Position numbers and translations under genes: made by a program. DNA of 46,709 bases from Candidatus Sulfopaludibacter sp. SbA3 (lineage in GTDB: Bacteria; Pseudomonadota; Alphaproteobacteria; Caulobacterales; Hyphomonadaceae), in NCBI GenBank assembly GCA_945888325.1, contig CAMDAC010000024.1, positions 1 through 46,709 on the forward strand. Direction: 5' to 3'. Position 1 is the first letter of the stretch, and each line of letters starts with the position of its first letter. Below are positions 1-8,893 of this stretch, in pieces. Below the pieces are notes generated by a model. The model saw nothing but the letters and a program-made list of their open reading frames with translations. It was not told where the DNA came from and did no database searches.

Positions 1-615
1 CTGCTGGAACTCGCCGTGGCTGCGGCGCGCGCCAAGGCGACGGTGGGGGAGATTTCAGAAGCGGTCGAGCGCAGCCAGGGCCGCCACAGCGCTGTGATCC
101 GCTCGATCAAGGGCGTGTATGGCGGCGGCGTGAAGGGGAATGACAAGGCGGAATATGCCAAGGACCTCGCTGCAAAATACGTCAAAGCGCACGGACGCAA
201 GCCGAAGATCTACATCGCCAAGATGGGCCAGGACGGGCATGACCGGGGGCAGAAAGTTGTCGCCTCGGCGCTGATGGACCTCGGCTGGGATGTCGAGATC
301 GGCCCGCTGTTCCAGACGCCGGAAGAAGCCGCAGCCGATGCGCGCAAGGCGGGCGTGGATATCGTCGCAGCGTCGTCGCTCGCGGCCGGCCACCTGACGC
401 TGGTGCCGGAACTGAAACGCGCGCTCGGCAACGAAGGCGCGGCGAATGCCCGGATCATCGTGGGCGGGGTTATCCCGCCGCAGGATTTCGACGCCTTGCG
501 CACCGCCGGCGCCGCCGCCATCTTCCCCCCGGGCACCGTGATTGCCGACAGCGCCATTCGCATGCTCGAATTGCTGGACGGCAAGACGGATCCGGCCCTG
601 ACGGCAGCGGAATAG
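1..615 (+). CDS. scpA: Methylmalonyl-CoA mutase, C-terminal part (partial)
   Basis: Only the last 204 codons are in the window; the frame is open from base 1, so the GTG at 16 is not a real start. The visible part is the cobalamin-binding (Rossmann-like) domain. It carries the DGHDRGQKV motif, whose His is the lower axial cobalt ligand in this family, followed by the SSLAAGHLTLVPEL and GGVIPPQDF segments that line the corrin pocket. The enzyme interconverts (R)-methylmalonyl-CoA and succinyl-CoA in propionate and branched-chain catabolism, using adenosylcobalamin. The preceding residues (LLELAVAAARAKATVGEIS) match the linker between the TIM barrel and B12 domain of single-chain or alpha-type mutases. 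The next gene begins 9 bp downstream but has no obvious functional link. Confidence 0.93.
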   Translation: MLELAVAAARAKATVGEISEAVERSQGRHSAVIRSIKGVYGGGVKGNDKAEYAKDLAAKYVKAHGRKPKIYIAKMGQDGHDRGQKVVASALMDLGWDVEIGPLFQTPEEAAADARKAGVDIVAASSLAAGHLTLVPELKRALGNEGAANARIIVGGVIPPQDFDALRTAGAAAIFPPGTVIADSAIRMLELLDGKTDPALTAAE

Positions 616-624
616 GAACACGCG

Positions 625-945
625 ATGATCATCACCACCACCTCCAGCATCGAAGGTCGCAAGATCTTGGCGTACATGGGCATCGCCTGCGGTGAGGTTG
701 TTTTCGGCGCGCATCTCGGGAAGGACATCCTCGCGAGCTTCACCAATCTCGTGGGCGGGCGGTCGGAATCCTATGAGAGCTCACTGCGCGAGACGCGGGA
801 CGGGGCGATCAACGAGATGATGGAAGAGGCGCGGCGGCTCGGCGCGAACGCCATTGTCGGCGTAAAGTTCGATTACGGTGTGGTCGGCCAGCAAGGCTCG
901 ATGATGATGGTTGCCGTGTCCGGCACGGCGGTCGTGCTCGAGTGA
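625..945 (+). CDS. YbjQ/UPF0145 family protein
   Basis: A 106-residue protein of the YbjQ (UPF0145, formerly DUF74) family. It begins [14 protein letters not shown] and has the family's [15 protein letters not shown] loop, a [31 protein letters not shown] helix-turn and a C-terminal Met-rich strand ([13 protein letters not shown]). Members form small oligomeric beta-alpha folds; a metal-binding role has been proposed from family naming but no catalytic function is established. An AGGA-type ribosome site lies just upstream (about 614-618). The stop overlaps the GTG start of the next gene (942-945), so the two are likely co-translated. Confidence 0.85.
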   Translation: MIITTTSSIEGRKILAYMGIACGEVVFGAHLGKDILASFTNLVGGRSESYESSLRETRDGAINEMMEEARRLGANAIVGVKFDYGVVGQQGSMMMVAVSGTAVVLE

Positions 946-1352
946 GCGCGTTTGCGCTGACGGCGCCGGGCGCCGGGGAATTCCTCGCCTGCGCGGAAAA
1001 GTGTTTTGCCGAGCTGCCGGAGTTCATGCGCAAGGCTGCCGGTGATGTACGCATCCTGGTGATGGACTATGCCGAGGACGAGACCCTTGATGACATGGAA
1101 ATCGATGATGCCTTGGACCTTACCGGCCTCTATTCCGGCGTGCCGCTGACGATCGAGAGCATTACCCAGCCGGCGATGGACCGGCCGCTGATCTATCTCT
1201 ACCGCATGCCGATCCTGTTCGAATGGGCACAGCGCGGCGATACGACCATCGAAGAGCTCGTCACCCACGTTTTCATCCACGAACTGGGCCACCATTTCGG
1301 CTGGTCGGACGAGGAAATCGACGCCAAGCTGGAAGAAGACGACGAAGGCTGA
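942..1352 (+). CDS. Small zincin-like metallopeptidase family protein
   Basis: A 136-residue protein with the zincin helix [13 protein letters not shown] at residues 113-125: His113 and His117 are zinc ligands, Glu114 the catalytic base, and Asp123 a plausible third ligand. This matches the short bacterial metallopeptidase family PF06262 (DUF1025), cytosolic proteins with no signal peptide. The YLYRMPILF stretch before the motif is also typical. Substrates are unknown for the family. The start is a GTG in a GTGA overlap with the YbjQ stop. The acidic tail (EEDDEG) ends the protein. Confidence 0.85.
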   Translation: MSAFALTAPGAGEFLACAEKCFAELPEFMRKAAGDVRILVMDYAEDETLDDMEIDDALDLTGLYSGVPLTIESITQPAMDRPLIYLYRMPILFEWAQRGDTTIEELVTHVFIHELGHHFGWSDEEIDAKLEEDDEG

Positions 1353-1418
1353 TCGGCTGTTTTCAGGCCCGCCGAATTGTGCCACCCCTGCTTCGCCAGA
1401 TGCCAGTGGGGACGCTTG

Positions 1419-2003
1419 ATGAGACCGCATCTATTGATCGCCGCCGCGATGCTGCTTGGCGCATGCTCGCAGGAGACTGCTGCGCCGGCGGAGCCTGTCG
1501 TTCCAGCGGTGGTGGACACGCCCGCACCATCGGAACCTGCAAGCCCTGTCGCGGAGCCTGTGCCTGCATCACCGCCGGCGCCGGCCGAAATCACGCCCGC
1601 ACCCGCTCAGCAGGCGCCAGCGAGCCCCGCCCCGGCCCAGCCGGTTCAGCAGCCCGCAGCGGCGCAGCGCGATGCGCGCATGGTCGGCATCTGGGTGAAC
1701 GAGAACATCATCAACAGCGGCGGCGGCAATTTTGCCTCCTACACGACCGTGATGACAATGGAGCTGCACCCGGATGGCCGGGTTATTCAGTATACGGAGT
1801 CCATCGGCGGCGGCGGTGACTGGTCTTATGATGGCGCACGCACGATTGATTTCGATGGCCAGTGGCGCGCCGATGGCCAGACGCTGTTCGTCTATGCAGC
1901 CCCGCTTCCGGATTTCACGCCGGCCGCGACCTACAGTTTTTCCGGCGAGTACCTCGTGACCCAATCCGATATGGGCCGCCTGATCTGGCAGCGCCGGGGA
2001 TAA
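1419..2003 (+). CDS. Putative lipoprotein with Pro/Ala-rich linker
   Basis: 194 residues. The frame is open from a GTG at 1377, but the ATG at 1419 is preferred because it gives a standard lipoprotein signal (MRPHLLIAAAMLLGAC, lipobox LGAC, acylated Cys16) preceded by a GGGG ribosome-like site. Residues about 20-85 are a Pro/Ala/Glu-rich, probably unstructured tether. The C-terminal 105 residues look like a small beta domain with repeated strands (MVGIWVNENI, MTMELHPDGRV, TIDFDGQWRADGQTLFVY), as in lipocalin-like lipoproteins. I do not recognise a named family. It probably sits at the outer-membrane periplasmic face. Confidence 0.75.
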   Translation: MRPHLLIAAAMLLGACSQETAAPAEPVVPAVVDTPAPSEPASPVAEPVPASPPAPAEITPAPAQQAPASPAPAQPVQQPAAAQRDARMVGIWVNENIINSGGGNFASYTTVMTMELHPDGRVIQYTESIGGGGDWSYDGARTIDFDGQWRADGQTLFVYAAPLPDFTPAATYSFSGEYLVTQSDMGRLIWQRRG

Positions 2004-2033
2004 AACACAAGAAACGAACCGGGAGAAAGTGCG

Positions 2034-3473
2034 ATGACGGAATTGGATGGCCTCGGCCAGGCACAGCTGGTTCGGGACAAGCAGGTATCTGCTTCCGAAC
2101 TGCTCGAAGCGGCGGTTAGTCGCGCGGAAAAAGCGCAGAAGAGCATCAACTGCTTTGCGGCTTTGTTTCCGGACCTTGCGCGCGAACAGATTGCCAGGGG
2201 CTTGCCGCAAGGACCGTACGCGGGCGTGCCTTTTGTCACCAAGGATCTCGCCGTTGGCGTGAAGGGCGCGCCTTTGACCGGTGGCAGCCGCGCCTACAGG
2301 GATGTGGTGAGCACGGACGATACCACTTTGGTGAAACGCTACCGCGAGGCGGGACTTGTCTTCTTCGGATCGACCACGACTCCGGAGTTCGGGCTGACAC
2401 TGACGACCGAATCGACGCTCTACGGCCAGACACGCAATCCCTGGGACAGGACACGCATCGCGGGCGGCTCTTCCGGCGGCGCGGCAGCGGCCGTCGCTTC
2501 GGGCGTGTTGCCGGTCGCGCAGGCGAGCGATGGCGGTGGATCGATCCGTATTCCGGCTGCTTGCTGCGGCGTGTTCGGGCTGAAGCCGTCGCGCGGACGC
2601 ATTCCGATGGGCCCCTCGCGCACCGAAGGCTGGAATGGTCTGTCCACGGTGCATGTGGTCAGCCGTACGGTGCGCGACAGCGCGGCGTTGCTGGACCTGA
2701 CGCACGGCGCAGAGACCGGCAGCCGATATATCGCGACGCCGCCGGCGAGGCCTTATCTCTCCGAACTGGACCGCGACCCGAAGCGCCTTCGCATTGCCCT
2801 CTGGCGCACCGCACCGAACGGCACGAAACCGGACGCGGACGCCACTGCCGGACTGGAAGCGACGGCAAAGCTGCTCGAAAACCTCGGCCATGTTGTCGTA
2901 GAAGCCGGGCCTATGCTGAATGGCGAGGCCCTCGGCAAGGCCGGGCTTTTCACGATTTCTGCGAACATTGCCGCGCAGCTGGACGAGCATGGCGCCGCGC
3001 GGGGCCGTCCGGTCACGGATGATGAGATCGAACCGGTAACGGCGGGCATGGTGCGCCTCGGCCGGACGGTGCCGATGGTGGAACTCGCGAAGGCCAACAA
3101 CGTGTTCATCACCGCCGCGATCCAGTACGAGCACTTCCTCGATGCAGGCGGCTTTGACCTGACCCTGTCACCCACCCTTCACCGCGCGCCGGACCTTCTG
3201 GGCACGATGGCGCTGACCGCGGACACGCAGAAGATGGGTGAAGCGATCGCCGGATTTGCGCCGCATTGCGCCGTGTTCAACCATATGGGCGCGCCCGCGA
3301 TGTCCGTTCCGCTGCACTGGACAGCGCCGACGGCGACGGCTCCCGCCGGGCTGCCGATCGGCATGATGTTCGGGGCACGCTATGGACAGGAAGGGCTGCT
3401 CGTGGCCCTGGCGGGACAGCTGGAGCGCGCGGCGCCCTGGACACACCGCAAGCCGCCGGAGTGGGCGGGATGA
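2034..3473 (+). CDS. Amidase signature enzyme
   Basis: A 479-residue hydrolase of the amidase signature family, with the Ser-cisSer-Lys triad readable as Lys70 (FVTKDL), Ser146 (GGSSGGA) and the nucleophile Ser170 ([10 protein letters not shown]). The [10 protein letters not shown] segment after the nucleophile is diagnostic. Such enzymes hydrolyse amide bonds in small aliphatic or aromatic amides, acylated amines, or Glu-tRNA(Gln) in GatA; this one lacks a gatB/gatC context, so a catabolic amidase is more likely. There is no signal peptide. An SD-like GGGAG lies about 10 bases before the ATG. Its stop overlaps the next start as ATGA, so it is coupled to the GFA-family gene. Confidence 0.92.
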   Translation: MTELDGLGQAQLVRDKQVSASELLEAAVSRAEKAQKSINCFAALFPDLAREQIARGLPQGPYAGVPFVTKDLAVGVKGAPLTGGSRAYRDVVSTDDTTLVKRYREAGLVFFGSTTTPEFGLTLTTESTLYGQTRNPWDRTRIAGGSSGGAAAAVASGVLPVAQASDGGGSIRIPAACCGVFGLKPSRGRIPMGPSRTEGWNGLSTVHVVSRTVRDSAALLDLTHGAETGSRYIATPPARPYLSELDRDPKRLRIALWRTAPNGTKPDADATAGLEATAKLLENLGHVVVEAGPMLNGEALGKAGLFTISANIAAQLDEHGAARGRPVTDDEIEPVTAGMVRLGRTVPMVELAKANNVFITAAIQYEHFLDAGGFDLTLSPTLHRAPDLLGTMALTADTQKMGEAIAGFAPHCAVFNHMGAPAMSVPLHWTAPTATAPAGLPIGMMFGARYGQEGLLVALAGQLERAAPWTHRKPPEWAG

Positions 3474-3871
3474 ATAAGCCCGCGCGCAGATGGCATGACG
3501 GCGGCTGCCATTGCGGCGCCGTGCGCTTCTCGGCCGAGCTTCCGGAGGCGTTCGAGGTTGAGGACTGCAACTGCTCGATGTGCGCGATGAGCGGCAACAT
3601 CCACGTCATCGTGCCGTCCAGCCGGTTCCGGCTTGTTCAGGGGGCGGACAATCTGGGCGAGTACACGTTCAATACCGGCCGCGCCAGGCACCTGTTCTGC
3701 AAGACCTGCGGGATCAAGAGCTTCTACATTCCGCGGTCAAATCCGGACGGATTTGCCGTCACCTGGCGCTGCCTCGATGACTGGGACCAGCTGGACGTGA
3801 CCGTCACGCCGTTTGACGGCCAGAACTGGGAAGCGAATGCCAGCCGTCTTGCTCACAAGTCGAAGGACTAG
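3470..3871 (+). CDS. GFA/CENP-V family zinc protein
   Basis: 133 residues starting at the ATG that overlaps the amidase stop (ATGA, 3470-3473). The zinc-binding cysteines of the GFA fold are clear: GGCHCGAVRF near the N terminus, the central CNCSMC motif, and LFCKTCGIKSFY in the second half. Family members include a protein originally called glutathione-dependent formaldehyde-activating enzyme and several glutathione-adduct-processing proteins; for most, including this one, the reaction is unknown. Coupling to the amidase suggests a shared catabolic or detoxifying role. Its TAG stop shares the palindrome CTAG (3868-3871) with the stop of the convergent minus-strand gene. Confidence 0.9.
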   Translation: MNKPARRWHDGGCHCGAVRFSAELPEAFEVEDCNCSMCAMSGNIHVIVPSSRFRLVQGADNLGEYTFNTGRARHLFCKTCGIKSFYIPRSNPDGFAVTWRCLDDWDQLDVTVTPFDGQNWEANASRLAHKSKD

Positions 3872-4395
3872 GGCGCGCCGTCGTCCGGACTGCCCTCAAG
3901 GCGCTCCTTGCGCCGCTCGCGCCACTTCTCCAGCCGCTCTCCGGCCTTGCCGCGCTTCTGCATGTTGCCGGCGATGATCTTGGCAACGAGGGCCCGCTGG
4001 TTCGGATTGAGTTCGTCCAGTCCGTCGAACATGCGGTCCGCCACGGCGTCGCGCGCAAGACGGTCCGCCTCTCGCAGGGACAAAAGCGCAGCACGGGCGG
4101 CAGCTTCATCATAGGGCTCAGCCCGCAAGGCGTCGGCCAGACGCCGCTCGGCAGCGCGGCGCGCCTCAAGGGCTTCCCGCCCGGCTTCGAAGCTCGCCCG
4201 CATCAGCTGGCGCACGCCGTCGCGCTCTTCGGTGCTGAGTTCAAATCCGGGTGGCGCTCCCGGGTCGCCCCTGCCCCAATCAGGCCGCTTTGGCGCATTG
4301 AGGAAAATCCCGGCAAGCAGTCCGACCAGCACGAGATTGCCGAGTACGGACAATGTCAGCCAGAACGGAAAGCGGCGGACCTGTGGATCGCTCAT
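3868..4395 (-). CDS. CnrX/ZraP-like periplasmic sensor-domain protein
   Basis: 175 residues with one N-terminal membrane segment (about 11-31, WLTLSVLGNLVLVGLLAGIF) and a periplasmic, Arg/Glu/Ala-rich helical hairpin domain like the metal-resistance sensor family (PF13801; CnrX, ZraP, CpxP-like). It is the third gene of an overlapping sigma/anti-sigma/sensor operon, matching the order of roles in CnrYXH-type systems, where the sensor controls anti-sigma release. Unlike CnrX and ZraP it contains no histidine and no cysteine at all, so classical Ni/Co/Zn sensing is unlikely; it may instead respond to misfolded protein or use carboxylate/Met ligands. The start overlaps the preceding stop by 4 bases. 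Confidence 0.75.
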   Translation of the reverse strand: MSDPQVRRFPFWLTLSVLGNLVLVGLLAGIFLNAPKRPDWGRGDPGAPPGFELSTEERDGVRQLMRASFEAGREALEARRAAERRLADALRAEPYDEAAARAALLSLREADRLARDAVADRMFDGLDELNPNQRALVAKIIAGNMQKRGKAGERLEKWRERRKERLEGSPDDGAP

Positions 4396-4826
4396 TCGCC
4401 CAGTTCCTCGGTGAAGGCCGCCGGATCATAGCCGAGCGCGTGTTCGATCACGGATTCAACTTCGGACGTGTCGCTCGACGCGCTGGCGGCCGGCGCGACC
4501 ATGACACCCATGAACAGCCCGGCGGCAAGCGCCGCAAAGCCGCTGGCCGGAGCCCAGGGCGCAAACTTCGGCAGGCGCAAGCCGCCCGCGGCGGGCCGGG
4601 CTTTCGGCGCAGACGCAATCAGCGCTTCTGTCAGCGCCGCAGAAGGAAGGATTTCGGGCATGCGCGCCAGCGCCGCGTCGAGCGCGCGCGCTTCGGCAAT
4701 GGCCGCGGCGAACCGCGCCGGTTGCGCCGCAAGCATCGCCCTGGCGGCGGCGCGTTCAGCCTCCGGGAAGGCTGACGGGTCAGCACCCCAGGCTTCGATG
4801 AGTTCAATCAGCCGGTCTTCAGTCAT
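4392..4826 (-). CDS. Putative membrane anti-sigma factor
   Basis: 144 residues. The N-terminal 90 or so are cytoplasmic and helical (MTEDRLIELIEAWGADPSAFPEAERAAARAML), one hydrophobic segment spans about 93-113 (ASGFAALAAGLFMGVMVA), and a short acidic tail lies outside. There is no HxxxCxxC zinc anti-sigma motif. The assignment rests on position: it overlaps the ECF sigma gene upstream (4823-4826) and the sensor gene downstream (4392-4395), each by an ATGA-type 4-base overlap, so stoichiometric co-translation is likely. The inferred role is to hold the sigma factor at the membrane until the periplasmic partner signals. Sequence alone would not identify it. Confidence 0.65.
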   Translation of the reverse strand: MTEDRLIELIEAWGADPSAFPEAERAAARAMLAAQPARFAAAIAEARALDAALARMPEILPSAALTEALIASAPKARPAAGGLRLPKFAPWAPASGFAALAAGLFMGVMVAPAASASSDTSEVESVIEHALGYDPAAFTEELGE

Positions 4827-5368
4827 GAGCTGGTTCTCCCTTCCAGCAATTGTGCGCGCAAGGTCCGCCGCGCGCGGGCAAGAAGGCTTTCAACGGCTTC
4901 GACACTGATCTCCAGAATCTCGGCCGCCTCGGCCTGTGAGTGTCCCTGCAAAGCACAAAGCGTCAAGGCGGCGCTCTGGCGCTCCGGCAGGGCACCAATG
5001 GCGCCTTCGATGGCGCTCACACGCTGTGACTGGTCCAGCGCCTCGTGAGGGGCAAGCCGCGTGTCGGCCAAGTCAGGCAGTTCGCCGGGCAGCGATTCCT
5101 TGCGCTTGCGCAGCCGGTCGTAACAAAGGTTCAGCGCGACCCGGTGCAGCCAGGTCGAGAATTTCGCCCGCGGCTCCCAGCCGGGCAGCGCTTTCCAGGC
5201 GCGGAGGAAGGTTTCCTGTGTCACGTCTTCTGCCTCTGCGCGGTCGGCCAGCATCCGGGTCGCGAGACTGAGAATGCCGGGGCTGTAGCGGTTGACAAGG
5301 GCACGTACCGCAGCCGGATCGCCCGCTGCGGCACGTGTGATCTGGTCAAGGTCAGACGTGAAAGCCAC
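4823..5368 (-). CDS. ECF-type RNA polymerase sigma factor
   Basis: 181 residues with the two ECF domains. Sigma region 2 (about 12-80) includes ADRAEAEDVTQETFLRAWKAL and the promoter-melting segment FSTWLHRVALNLCYDRLRKRK. Region 4 (about 125-175) has LPERQSAALTLCALQGHSQAEAAEIL and a recognition helix near VEAVESLLARARRTL. The start is a GTG (complement of 5366-5368). It is first in a sigma/anti-sigma/sensor operon and probably autoregulated, but I could not define a convincing ECF-type promoter in the 97-bp gap before it. Group 4 sigma factors of this kind direct RNA polymerase to small stress regulons. Confidence 0.92.
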   Translation of the reverse strand: MAFTSDLDQITRAAAGDPAAVRALVNRYSPGILSLATRMLADRAEAEDVTQETFLRAWKALPGWEPRAKFSTWLHRVALNLCYDRLRKRKESLPGELPDLADTRLAPHEALDQSQRVSAIEGAIGALPERQSAALTLCALQGHSQAEAAEILEISVEAVESLLARARRTLRAQLLEGRTSS

Positions 5369-5465
5369 GCAGTAGCGTCTAGCCGATTCCGGACCGGAAA
5401 CCCGAGAAACAAATGCAGGGGGAGGACAATTGTCTCGTCTGGGCTCCGGCCCGGTCCGGTTGTGC

Positions 5466-6047
5466 TTATTGCTCGGCCGGCTTGTCTCGCCATTTGCCGC
5501 GGCGCTCCTTCATCTTGGCCTTGGCCGCTTCCTGCTCGGCGGCGGAGATATTGCCGTCCGAATTGGTGTCGAGCTTGGTGAACATCTCGAGGCGGTGCGC
5601 GGTATACTCCACGGTGCTCCAGCGGCCGTCGCTGTTGGTATCAACGGCAGCGAAGCGTTCAGCTGCTTTGCTTTCCATGTTCGCCTTGCGCTCTTCCCTC
5701 TTGGCCTTCCAGGCTTCGGCCCTGGCCGGATCAGCGTCGGCCTTCGGCTCGCGCGCTGGTTTGCCTTCGCGCTTCTCGGCCCATTCTGCTTTCATTTCGG
5801 CGCGGTGGGCTTCGTGGCCGGCTTTCAGTTCGGCCTGTGTCAGGAAACCGTCTGCATTGGTGTCCATCTTGCTGAAGGATTCGGCGGCAGATGCTTCCAC
5901 TTCGGCGCGGGCAATCGTGCCGTCGCCGTTGGTATCCAGCATCTCAAGATGCTTTCCGCCGCCTTTGTGGCCGCCGGCTTGCGCAATCATCGGGACAGCC
6001 AGCGCGAGTGTCAGCGCCGAGGCCGCAGCGAGGGTAAATTTCTTCAT
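5466..6047 (-). CDS. Periplasmic EF-hand calcium-binding protein
   Basis: 193 residues with a cleavable signal peptide (MKKFTLAAASALTLALAVPMIAQA) and four canonical EF-hand loops: 38-49 (DTNGDGTIARAE), 62-73 (DTNADGFLTQAE), 136-147 (DTNSDGRWSTVE) and 160-171 (DTNSDGNISAAE). All keep Asp at positions 1, 3 and 5 and Glu at 12. A charged, Lys/Glu/Ala-rich helical stretch (75-130) separates the two EF pairs. Loop sequences are near-identical, suggesting internal duplication. It should bind calcium in the periplasm; partners are unknown. It lies 44 bp downstream of glnE and 97 bp upstream of the ECF sigma operon, all on the same strand, so read-through is possible. Confidence 0.88.
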   Translation of the reverse strand: MKKFTLAAASALTLALAVPMIAQAGGHKGGGKHLEMLDTNGDGTIARAEVEASAAESFSKMDTNADGFLTQAELKAGHEAHRAEMKAEWAEKREGKPAREPKADADPARAEAWKAKREERKANMESKAAERFAAVDTNSDGRWSTVEYTAHRLEMFTKLDTNSDGNISAAEQEAAKAKMKERRGKWRDKPAEQ

Positions 6048-6091
6048 GGGTAGCTCCTTGTTGATCCCAGCGTTGATGAAACGAGGGGCCT

Positions 6092-8785
6092 TCAGGATTC
6101 CGTCGCCGGCAGGTGCAGTTTTTCTCTCGCAAGCTGGTGAACGCGGGCCTTAACCCCGGAAAGACGCTCTTCCAGGCCTTCAAAGTCCCCTTCGCCCGCT
6201 GCCCGGCACAGGCGGGCTTTCAGACCTTCCGGCATCGCCTCTTCGACCGGATCGCTGCCGATAGCGAGCCGTTGCAGCTGCTGCATCGCCGACAGGAGGT
6301 TCAGCGCGGCGCGCAGGAAGCACCAGTCCTCGCTGTCCTCGCCGTCCGCATCGGCAAGACCGGACAGCGCCATGCCGGTATTAGGCCGCACAAGGTCCGG
6401 CCGGGCGTGCAGCAGCATTTCCTGCTGCGCCATGAACTCGATATCGATCAGCCCGCCTTCTGCTGTCTTGAAATCCCATAGTCCGTGCCCGGCCTTTTCG
6501 CGGTAGAGCGTCTGGCGCATGTCGGACACATCCACCGGAATCTGCTTGCGGCGCGCACTTCGCGCGCGGGCGCAGATGGCATCGGCTGCGATCTGGTGCA
6601 CCGCCTGCCCCAGAGAGTCGTCGCCGCAGATGAACCGCAGACGGGTCAGCGCCATATGCTCCCAGGTCCAGGCCTCTTCGTTCTGGTAGTGGCGAAAGGC
6701 ATCGAGACGCACGGCAACCGGTCCCGCGCGGCCGGAAGGACGCAGTCGCATGTCGACTTCGTAAAGTCCTCCTTCTGCCGTCGGCGCCGTGAGGCCGGTT
6801 ATCAAGCGCTGCGTCAGCCGCGTGAACCAGTTCTGCGCATTGTCTGAACCGGAATCGTAGATCACGATCAGGTCCAGATCCGATCCCGCCGTCATCTCCT
6901 CGCCGCCGAGCTTGCCCATGCCAAACACCGCCCAGCGCCCCGGCACGTCGCCATACCGGCGGGTTGTCTCCTGCTCGCCTACGGCGGCCATGTACCGGAC
7001 GGTGTCATCGGCGAGACGCGTCCAGACCTGCGCCGCTTCGTCCGAAGCAATCAGCCCGTGCAGCAGGCGGTGTCCCGTCAGGAAACTTTGCTCTCGGTGA
7101 TACCGGCGCCAGTTGTCGAGCGCCGCATCGAAGGTGACTGCCGCCGAGACATCGGGCGCCTGGGGGATGGCATTCGAGACAAGCGCCTCCAGCAGGTCCG
7201 GGCGCCGGGCGAGGATGCGCGCGAGGCGCGGCGCCAGCGCGAGCGTCGCGACGAGATCGGACAAGAGGTCCGGCCGCGCGAGCAACATCGATAGCGTTTG
7301 TACACCCGACGAGAGGCCTTCGAAGAAGCGTGAGTACCAGAGGAAGGCCTGGTCCGGCTCACCCGTCTCGCCCATCGCCTGCAGCATCCCGGGGAGGATA
7401 GCCGTGAGCAGTTCGCGCCCCCGCGGCGTGCGCGTCGCGGGCACCCGCCCCCGGTGCCAGTTGCGGATCGTGTCGATCGCCGAGGACGGATTGGAGAAAC
7501 CGAGGCCGGACAGGGTTTTGACCGTACCCGGATCATCGTCCACGCCGGTGAACACAAGGTTGCCGAGGCTGTGCGTCTCGGCGGCGCGGTCTTCCTTCGC
7601 GAACAGGGCGTCATACGCTGCCTGAACCTGGCGGCGCGTGTCCAAAAGGTCGCGGTCAAACTCGGTCAGGGCGCCATAGCCGCAAAGGTAAGCAAGGCTT
7701 TCGCGCTCCGCGTCATCGGCGGGAACCGTATGCGTCTGCTCGTCCTGACGCATCTGGATGCGGTGTTCGACATTGCGCAGCGCCTTGTACGCCGCCGTGA
7801 GCGTCGTCGCGGTCGGCGCGGAGACGACGCCGGCATCCTTCAGCGCGGCGAGCGCGCCGAGCGTGGTGTTGTTCCGCAGCGCGATATCTCGCCCGCCGAG
7901 GATGAGCTGCTGAGTCTGGACGAAGAATTCGATCTCGCGGATGCCGCCCGGCGCGAGTTTCACATCCGGCGAGCGGGCATCGAAATCGTTGGCGCCGACC
8001 TTCGTATTGATCATCCGCTTGATCGCCTGGATGTCGCCGATGGCCCAATAGTCGAGATTTCGGCGCCAGATGTAGGGCTCCATCCGTGCAAGGAACTTTG
8101 TGGCCGCGGCGCGATCACCGGCAGCGGGCCTGCCCTTGATCCACACCATCCTTTCCCAGTTCTGGCCGACGCTCTCGTAGTAGAGTTCCGCCATTTCGGT
8201 CGAGACGGCGATCGGCGTTGAGCTCGGGTCGGGGCGCAGGCGCAGATCGGTGCGAAACACGTATCCGCCCGCCGTGATCTCATCCATGATCTTCACGACA
8301 TCGCGGACGACGCGCTGCGCCGCTTCGCCGGGGTCGCGGTCGCCGCCGTCAAACCGGTCCCGTTCGTAGAAGGCCGCAATGTCGATATCGCTCGAATAGT
8401 TGAGTTCGAACGCGCCCATCTTTCCAAGGGCGATGGCAAACAGGCCGTCGCCTTTGAGTCCCCGGCTGGCGAGGGCCACCCGGAAGGCTGCCTCCAGGCA
8501 ATCGATAGCAAACCCGGTGAGGCCGTGCGTGACGTCCATGACGCCTCGCCGTCCCGACAAGTCATCGCCCGCGAGAGCAAGGTGCACAGAGAGTTTGGCC
8601 GCGCGAAGCGCCGCCATAGCCTCGGCAATCGGGGCCTCTGCCGGGAGAATTCGGACAGCGGACAGCGCCGCCGGAAAGTCGGCCGGAATGCCCCGTTCGC
8701 GCAAGCGGCGGAGATACGGCGCGTGCGGCTCGGCGGCCGCGAGGGCTGCGTCGGGATCAGAGGCGATGGGGCGGATGTCGAGCAT
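6092..8785 (-). CDS. glnE: Bifunctional glutamine synthetase adenylyltransferase/deadenylase
   Basis: 897 residues, close to the usual alphaproteobacterial GlnE length but slightly short at the N terminus. Two nucleotidyltransferase halves are visible. The N-terminal deadenylylase half has the NYSSDIDIAAFYE motif and the downstream DLRLRPDPSSTPIAVS and RNLDYWAIGDIQAIKR segments. The C-terminal adenylylase half has GMGKLGGEEMTAGSDLDLIVIYD and DMRLRPSGRAGPVAVRLDAF. The enzyme modifies and demodifies glutamine synthetase in response to PII signal proteins, controlling nitrogen assimilation. In rhizobia glnE neighbours the ccm-degP-feuPQ locus; here it is adjacent to ccmH-degP but divergent. Confidence 0.96.
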   Translation of the reverse strand: MLDIRPIASDPDAALAAAEPHAPYLRRLRERGIPADFPAALSAVRILPAEAPIAEAMAALRAAKLSVHLALAGDDLSGRRGVMDVTHGLTGFAIDCLEAAFRVALASRGLKGDGLFAIALGKMGAFELNYSSDIDIAAFYERDRFDGGDRDPGEAAQRVVRDVVKIMDEITAGGYVFRTDLRLRPDPSSTPIAVSTEMAELYYESVGQNWERMVWIKGRPAAGDRAAATKFLARMEPYIWRRNLDYWAIGDIQAIKRMINTKVGANDFDARSPDVKLAPGGIREIEFFVQTQQLILGGRDIALRNNTTLGALAALKDAGVVSAPTATTLTAAYKALRNVEHRIQMRQDEQTHTVPADDAERESLAYLCGYGALTEFDRDLLDTRRQVQAAYDALFAKEDRAAETHSLGNLVFTGVDDDPGTVKTLSGLGFSNPSSAIDTIRNWHRGRVPATRTPRGRELLTAILPGMLQAMGETGEPDQAFLWYSRFFEGLSSGVQTLSMLLARPDLLSDLVATLALAPRLARILARRPDLLEALVSNAIPQAPDVSAAVTFDAALDNWRRYHREQSFLTGHRLLHGLIASDEAAQVWTRLADDTVRYMAAVGEQETTRRYGDVPGRWAVFGMGKLGGEEMTAGSDLDLIVIYDSGSDNAQNWFTRLTQRLITGLTAPTAEGGLYEVDMRLRPSGRAGPVAVRLDAFRHYQNEEAWTWEHMALTRLRFICGDDSLGQAVHQIAADAICARARSARRKQIPVDVSDMRQTLYREKAGHGLWDFKTAEGGLIDIEFMAQQEMLLHARPDLVRPNTGMALSGLADADGEDSEDWCFLRAALNLLSAMQQLQRLAIGSDPVEEAMPEGLKARLCRAAGEGDFEGLEERLSGVKARVHQLAREKLHLPATES

Positions 8786-8893
8786 TTCTAAGGCTTAGCC
8801 GACACCGCCGCGCGGAACAAATCCCGCGCCGCGCGCCCGCCTGAGGCACCAAGGCCGGTTTCGGCGAGACGCCGGATTTGCTATCGGGAAGAC

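Noticed and set aside
1569-3134. A 521-residue minus-strand frame opposite the lipoprotein and amidase
   Set aside because: Composition is Arg/Ala-rich without motifs, while the amidase has a full catalytic triad.
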